DNA of 9,494 bases from Nitrososphaerales archaeon TH526 (lineage in GTDB: Archaea > Thermoproteota > Nitrososphaeria > Nitrososphaerales > Nitrososphaeraceae): assembly GCA_014523665.1 (NCBI GenBank), contig JAATVR010000325.1:1-9494 (forward strand), read 5' to 3'. Of the stretch, positions 6,019 through 9,494 are shown piece by piece. The stretch's first letter is position 1; every line of letters begins with the position of its first letter. Below the pieces are notes generated by a model. That model saw only the letters and a list, made by a program, of their open reading frames with translations. It was not told where the DNA came from and searched no databases. The position numbers were made by a program, and so were the translations under genes.

Positions 6019-7245
6019 TTGCAACTAGTTAAGCATGCAGCTAACATTGCTTATCGAAATAGAAGTATTGAGAGTAGTCAAACAGTGATCAAATATATCA
6101 ATAATATAAAATCGATGAGTAGCTCAACTGCACAAGAATACAAGAACAGATTGGATGATTTCGCTAAATTTGTGCACAAGACCTATGAATGCAATATAGA
6201 CAAACTTATTGAGAAGATTCTCAGTTATGATATCCGTAATAAGGAAAAGAATCTAAGCCCTTACGACGTACTATCATCATATGCTGCTCATTTAACAGGA
6301 ACTGTTGCCCCGATTACTATCAAACAGCGTGTTGTAACAATAAAGAACTTTTTTGAATATTGTGATATTGAAGTTAGCGTAAGAAAGTTCAAGCTTAAGG
6401 TGAAGCTCCCAAAATCTGTTCAGAAGGATAAGAAAGCCCTGAGTAAAGGGGACATTGTAGATATTCTTAATGCTTGTTCAAACATTCGGCTGAAAACATA
6501 TGTTATGTTACTTGCTGCCACCGGCATGAGAGCGGCAGAAGCAATTTCGATACGAATATGTGATCTACATTTGGAACATAATCCTCCTAGGCTATTCATA
6601 AGAGGAGAATACACGAAAACTAGATCAGATCGCACGGTACTGCTGACTCATGAGGTAGTACAACAACTTAGAAATTGGCTAGAATACAAATATCGTACAA
6701 GGAGAGTATCATTTTATGATAAGAAAGTTAATAAGTCAATCTCTGAATATAGAATGCCGCCAAAAATAGATAACGACTTGGTTTTCTCAATGAATGCGTC
6801 GTCTCAGGGCTATCTTTCTGTTTTTGTTCGATCTGTGTATGTCGAACTGGCGGCTATTTTTGGTAACACATTGGATCGTATGGGAAGAGGACAAAGAGAG
6901 GAATCAGCTGGAGCTCAACATAGGAAGATCACTCTCCATTCATTTCGGCGATATGTTTATTCCACTATAGCAGACCTTGGCTTTTCGGATTATGCCAATT
7001 TCTTTATTGGGCATTCAGGATCCACCTATTACAGAAAGAGCGAAAAGGAAAAGGTAGAAATATTTAGCAGAATAGAACCCTATCTAACCTTTCTTGACTA
7101 TGAAGAACTTGAAAGAAAGGGTGCAGATATTGCGTCGCAACTTGAAGAGAAAGATAGATTGATTCAAAACATGATGCGCAAACAGGAACAATTTGAGCAT
7201 CTAATTCAATCACTTATAGATTCAGGACAATTGAAACCAAAATGA
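6019..7245 (+). CDS. Tyrosine recombinase / integrase with C-terminal coiled coil
   Basis: This enzyme should cut and rejoin DNA at specific sites through a tyrosine, and here probably integrates or excises the element. Residues about 20-120 are the helical core-binding (SAM-like) domain ('SSSTAQEYKNRLDDFAKFV', 'ITIKQRVVTIKNFFEYC'). Residues about 138-360 are the catalytic domain: Arg171 in 'ATGMRAAEAISI', Lys200 in the hairpin 'GEYTKTRSDR', His307 and Arg310 in 'LHSFRRYVYS', and His332 in 'FIGHSGSTYY'. The nucleophile is not obvious: Tyr337 or Tyr338 lies closer to His332 than usual, and Tyr355 in 'EPYLTFLDY' is further away. A charged coiled coil (363-402) follows, which may mediate assembly. 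The start is a TTG at 6019, since the in-frame stop at 5992 blocks extension and the first ATG (codon 33) would cut the core-binding domain. It is full length at 408 residues. Confidence 0.9.
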   Translation: MQLVKHAANIAYRNRSIESSQTVIKYINNIKSMSSSTAQEYKNRLDDFAKFVHKTYECNIDKLIEKILSYDIRNKEKNLSPYDVLSSYAAHLTGTVAPITIKQRVVTIKNFFEYCDIEVSVRKFKLKVKLPKSVQKDKKALSKGDIVDILNACSNIRLKTYVMLLAATGMRAAEAISIRICDLHLEHNPPRLFIRGEYTKTRSDRTVLLTHEVVQQLRNWLEYKYRTRRVSFYDKKVNKSISEYRMPPKIDNDLVFSMNASSQGYLSVFVRSVYVELAAIFGNTLDRMGRGQREESAGAQHRKITLHSFRRYVYSTIADLGFSDYANFFIGHSGSTYYRKSEKEKVEIFSRIEPYLTFLDYEELERKGADIASQLEEKDRLIQNMMRKQEQFEHLIQSLIDSGQLKPK

Positions 7246-7246
7246 A

Positions 7247-7819
7247 TCAGCAAAAGATAGTAGATGATGACCAGGTTTTCATGTTCTCGTCAATTTCATG
7301 GTAGACGCTCGATAAATCTTCACTCCATTTCTTGATCCAATTTCCAAGTGGAGGATCTCCTTTAATCTCCTGAACGAGTAGCGACAAGCATTGTTCCAGA
7401 TCGCATCTTATATCTTTAGACGAACTCTCTGCCCGACGCATTTTAGTCTCGCTTACGTCGATATTAGGTTTTAAAAGGTTCATATAGTAAAATATGCTAA
7501 TCTCGTCTGCAAACGATTGCTCCATCTGTCTTAGAATTGTGTTGGGATCTAAAGTTGTAAAGGTGATCAGGCTTAAACGAGGATAGCGATACCATAAGGG
7601 GTTTAATAGAATCATAATTTCTTCTACCATGACGCATATTGGACTTATTTTCTTGAATGTCGAATCGTCTTTCAAACGCTCTAAAGCGCTAAGATTGAAT
7701 TGAACAAAGAAATAGTCTTCAAGAACTTCCAAACCCGCATTAAGAAGATCCTGCATCAAACTATTATTATATCGTAAAATCTTTCGAATTCCTTGAAATA
7801 TCTCCTCGTTCCCTCTCAT
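7247..7819 (-). CDS. Orphan protein, function unknown
   Basis: I do not recognise this 190-residue protein. It is soluble and mostly helical by eye, with no signal peptide, no clear membrane span and no metal motif; Cys62, Cys138, Cys143 and the C-terminal Cys190 are scattered. A hydrophobic stretch 'ICVMVEEIMILLNPLWY' (61-77) is likely buried rather than membranous. The C-terminal third is charged, with Trp pairs ('GNWIKKWSEDL'). The gene is convergent with the recombinase: the two stop codons are separated by one base, so read-through transcripts from either side would be antisense to the other. ATG 7819 is favoured by a TATA-like TAATAAATAAC (7854-7844) placed as for a near-leaderless mRNA. 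Its position inside the integrase/Toprim cluster suggests accessory cargo of the element. Confidence 0.6.
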   Translation of the reverse strand: MRGNEEIFQGIRKILRYNNSLMQDLLNAGLEVLEDYFFVQFNLSALERLKDDSTFKKISPICVMVEEIMILLNPLWYRYPRLSLITFTTLDPNTILRQMEQSFADEISIFYYMNLLKPNIDVSETKMRRAESSSKDIRCDLEQCLSLLVQEIKGDPPLGNWIKKWSEDLSSVYHEIDENMKTWSSSTIFC

Positions 7820-7843
7820 AATAACAGAAAGAGAATTAGATTC

Positions 7844-7854
7844 GTTATTTATTA
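7844..7854 (-). promoter_or_regulatory. TATA-like box of the orphan gene
   Basis: TAATAAATAAC on the minus strand is centred about 30 bp before the ATG at 7819, so transcription should begin within a few bases of the start codon. The 174-bp gap to the Toprim gene has no equally clear TATA box for the plus strand. The best plus-strand signal there is AGAGGTG (7974-7980), a Shine-Dalgarno-like site 13 nt before the TTG at 7994. Confidence 0.35.
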
Positions 7855-7993
7855 GAACATACTACAGTAAGACTACATCAAGGTTATGAATAGCAGAGAC
7901 TTGTAAAATCCGAGGCATTAGATAAGTCTTGCGGAATTAACATTTCGCATAATCTAGATCGAAAGCAAAAGCAAGAGGTGCCTTCGCTTTAAA

Positions 7994-8989
7994 TTGGCTT
8001 TTACAAGAGGACCAAAAAACAACTCAGGCGGACCAAATGCACCTAGATTGTCTAATGGCAATATAGATTGGAAGCGAGTCTTAATAGATCATCTACAGCC
8101 TATAATCGCAGACCAGATTGCGCCGAACACAAACAGAGGTCTTATGTATATTTTAGAATCAAAAGGCGTTCTCAAGAAATCGGATTACGATGGATTAACT
8201 GATCATTTGGTGAAATGGCGTCAGGATGGAGAGATCAATTGGGATGACGTCGCAGATGGGAGTGGCAGAGGAATTATGAATGATTTTAGTGATTACGAGG
8301 ATCCTACTTCATGGATAGAAAGCTATGTTAACTATCTGAAGAATGCTGGACATCACTATAGATACCTTCTTAATACCCAATGGAGGTGGCATGGTCAACC
8401 CTGTTATGTTATATTTATGGTAGAAAAGCATGCCGTAGCCGGAACGGTCGCAGCTCATATTGAAGGGAACTATGTCAAAGTGGCATACAACCGAGGAGAT
8501 TCAGGATGGGGTTACATGGAAAAACTCTGTCGGAAACTAGAGGATGAGCAGTACTATATTGATCTCCAAACTGGTATCAGAAGGGAGAGAGAGGCAATTT
8601 ACATCTTCTATCTTGGTGATGATGACAAGTATGGTTGGGATATGGACGATCTAATAAGAAGACAGTTAGAGTTCTTTGGATTTGGTGTATCCCGACCAGG
8701 TTACTTATGTAAAATAGAGTTCAAGAGAGACGTCCATTTTCAAGACCCCCAAGAAAATTTTCACGCAGCCCAGGAGATGAAAGGTGGTTTGGAAGAAGAT
8801 GCAATACTTCCAGGGGGTAGCCAAAAAGAGGCGTCAGCAACGTCAGCAACATCAGCAAGGATTTACAAAGCCTCCTGGACGGGTGACGTTTGGGCATGTA
8901 GATACTGCGGCCTAAAGGGCGACCGGCCTTCGATGGAGAAGCACGACTGTCCAGAGGTCAAAAAAGAGGGAGTACAACGACAGAATTGA
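7994..8989 (+). CDS. Toprim-domain protein resembling Spo11 / topoisomerase VI A, with C-terminal zinc-finger motif
   Basis: This is a predicted DNA-cutting or DNA-binding enzyme of 331 residues. Residues about 43-98 look like the winged helix found before Toprim domains in this superfamily: 'NRGLMYILESKGVLKKSDYD', then 'LVKWRQDGEINWDDVAD' and Arg92. Tyr52 in R-G-L-M-Y sits where Spo11 and Topo VI A carry the nucleophilic tyrosine (R-x-x-F/Y-Y). Residues about 134-235 are the Toprim fold: 'GQPCYVIFMVEKHA' with Glu144, the strand 'KVAYNRGDSG', and 'YLGDDDKYGWDM' with Asp209 and Asp211 as the metal-binding DxD plus Asp216. The linker (250-295) contains a Ser/Ala/Thr tandem. It ends in 'CRYCGLKGD...KHDC' with Cys302, Cys305, His317 and Cys319, a likely zinc site. 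The TTG start is forced by an in-frame stop at 7955. The next gene overlaps its stop. Catalytic activity is inferred, and no B-subunit ATPase is visible. Confidence 0.7.
   Translation: MAFTRGPKNNSGGPNAPRLSNGNIDWKRVLIDHLQPIIADQIAPNTNRGLMYILESKGVLKKSDYDGLTDHLVKWRQDGEINWDDVADGSGRGIMNDFSDYEDPTSWIESYVNYLKNAGHHYRYLLNTQWRWHGQPCYVIFMVEKHAVAGTVAAHIEGNYVKVAYNRGDSGWGYMEKLCRKLEDEQYYIDLQTGIRREREAIYIFYLGDDDKYGWDMDDLIRRQLEFFGFGVSRPGYLCKIEFKRDVHFQDPQENFHAAQEMKGGLEEDAILPGGSQKEASATSATSARIYKASWTGDVWACRYCGLKGDRPSMEKHDCPEVKKEGVQRQN
8832..8858 (+). repeat. Three tandem 9-bp units inside the Toprim gene
   Basis: CGTCAGCAA occurs twice (8832-8840, 8841-8849) and then as CATCAGCAA (8850-8858). The units encode repeated Ser-Ala-Thr in the flexible linker between the Toprim and zinc-finger parts. 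In-frame units of this kind can expand or contract by slippage and change the linker length without breaking the gene. Confidence 0.7.
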
Positions 8990-9494
8990 CAATACTGGAG
9001 GACGAGGATAATTATAAACCCCTCTACATTCGAGAAAACAGAGGATGGACAGATCAGGAAGCAAAGGATTTTATCAAGGAAATTGAACGATTGAAGGAAT
9101 TATGGTATCCTGATATTATTAATGCCCCAGAGGTTTCAACAAGGGAAGTCCTTGCTAATCTAAGAAATTATTATAAAGCGTATCTCAGAATCGAAAGAGA
9201 AAATCAAGAGCGTCACGAAGAAAACGATCGACGACGACAAGAACATCTACGCAAGATTAAGGAAGAGAATAAGAATCTAGAATGGCCTAAACCACCTGGT
9301 GCTGAACCTCTAAAGATTCGCCAGCCTTTTGATTATTGGAAAGATGGGTGTCTCTATTGTTCATATAAACCACAGACGACACACGACTATGAGGTTCATA
9401 TAGTTACAAGACATCTTGGCAAACCTGCATATCCTGGACCTGCAGACATACAAAAATTCGAACGGGAACGGAAGGAGAAGCAACAGAAGAAAAG
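8986..9494 (+). CDS. C2H2 zinc-finger protein, C-terminus beyond the window
   Basis: The frame is open from TTG 8986 to the window edge, 169 codons without a stop. Residues 1-60 look globular ('YIRENRGWTDQEAKDFIKEI', 'STREVLANLRNYYKAYL'). Residues about 66-98 are a highly charged Arg/Glu-rich helix, probably a coiled coil. A classical single C2H2 finger follows: Cys122 and Cys125 in 'CLYCSYKP', then His138 and His143, that is C-x2-C-x12-H-x4-H. The visible part ends in another Lys/Glu/Gln-rich helix. It should bind DNA or the upstream protein's nucleic-acid substrate. The TTG overlaps the Toprim gene stop as TTGA, so the two are probably translated together and work together; both carry a zinc finger. 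No specific family is recognised, and the end of the protein is missing. Confidence 0.65.
   Translation, partial: MTILEDEDNYKPLYIRENRGWTDQEAKDFIKEIERLKELWYPDIINAPEVSTREVLANLRNYYKAYLRIERENQERHEENDRRRQEHLRKIKEENKNLEWPKPPGAEPLKIRQPFDYWKDGCLYCSYKPQTTHDYEVHIVTRHLGKPAYPGPADIQKFERERKEKQQKK

Noticed and set aside
6420..6635. 71-codon minus-strand ORF inside the recombinase gene
   Set aside because: It lies wholly within the well-supported catalytic domain of the recombinase and has no features of its own.

Overview
The window looks like a chromosome segment of an AT-rich archaeon, most likely an ammonia-oxidising Nitrososphaerota (Nitrososphaerales / Nitrosocosmicus type). This is an inference from several signs: promoters with a TATA-like box about 25 bp before the start codon and little or no leader; several TTG or GTG starts; exported proteins with an 'A-x-A-Q' signal-peptide end; a winged-helix regulator with a TrmB-like C-terminal part; and a tyrosine recombinase with a 'GHSGSTYYRK...EPYLTF' C-terminus. 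No rRNA, tRNA or CRISPR array was recognised.

Left part (1-5690), read from left to right: the start of a minus-strand gene that runs off the left edge (1-191) and lacks a normal start codon; about 560 bp with no convincing gene; a membrane-anchored HtrA/Deg-type serine protease with a PDZ domain (770-2071, minus); about 450 bp that may hold a decayed minus-strand ORF; a winged-helix regulator (2521-3666, plus); a probable frameshifted remnant of a small exported or membrane protein gene (about 3691-4173, plus); a small membrane-anchored zinc-ribbon protein (4341-4547, minus); a Cys-cluster protein with a PIN-like C-terminal domain (4660-5247, minus); and a small exported Thr/Met/Gly-rich protein (5448-5678, minus).

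Right part (5690-9494) has the look of an integrated mobile element. It starts with a palindrome-rich promoter region and a tyrosine recombinase (6019-7245). Next come a convergent orphan gene (7247-7819), a Toprim-domain protein that resembles Spo11 / topoisomerase VI A subunits and carries a C-terminal zinc-finger-like motif (7994-8989), and a translationally coupled C2H2 zinc-finger gene that runs off the right edge (8986-9494). All three plus-strand genes appear to start with TTG.

The most interesting candidate system is the integrase-linked pair formed by the Toprim/Spo11-like protein and the coupled C2H2 protein. No topoisomerase VI B-type ATPase partner is visible, so it may be a stand-alone A-type DNA-processing protein of a thaumarchaeal mobile element. 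The rest of its operon lies outside the window. All family calls are made by eye from motifs; none was checked by a search.
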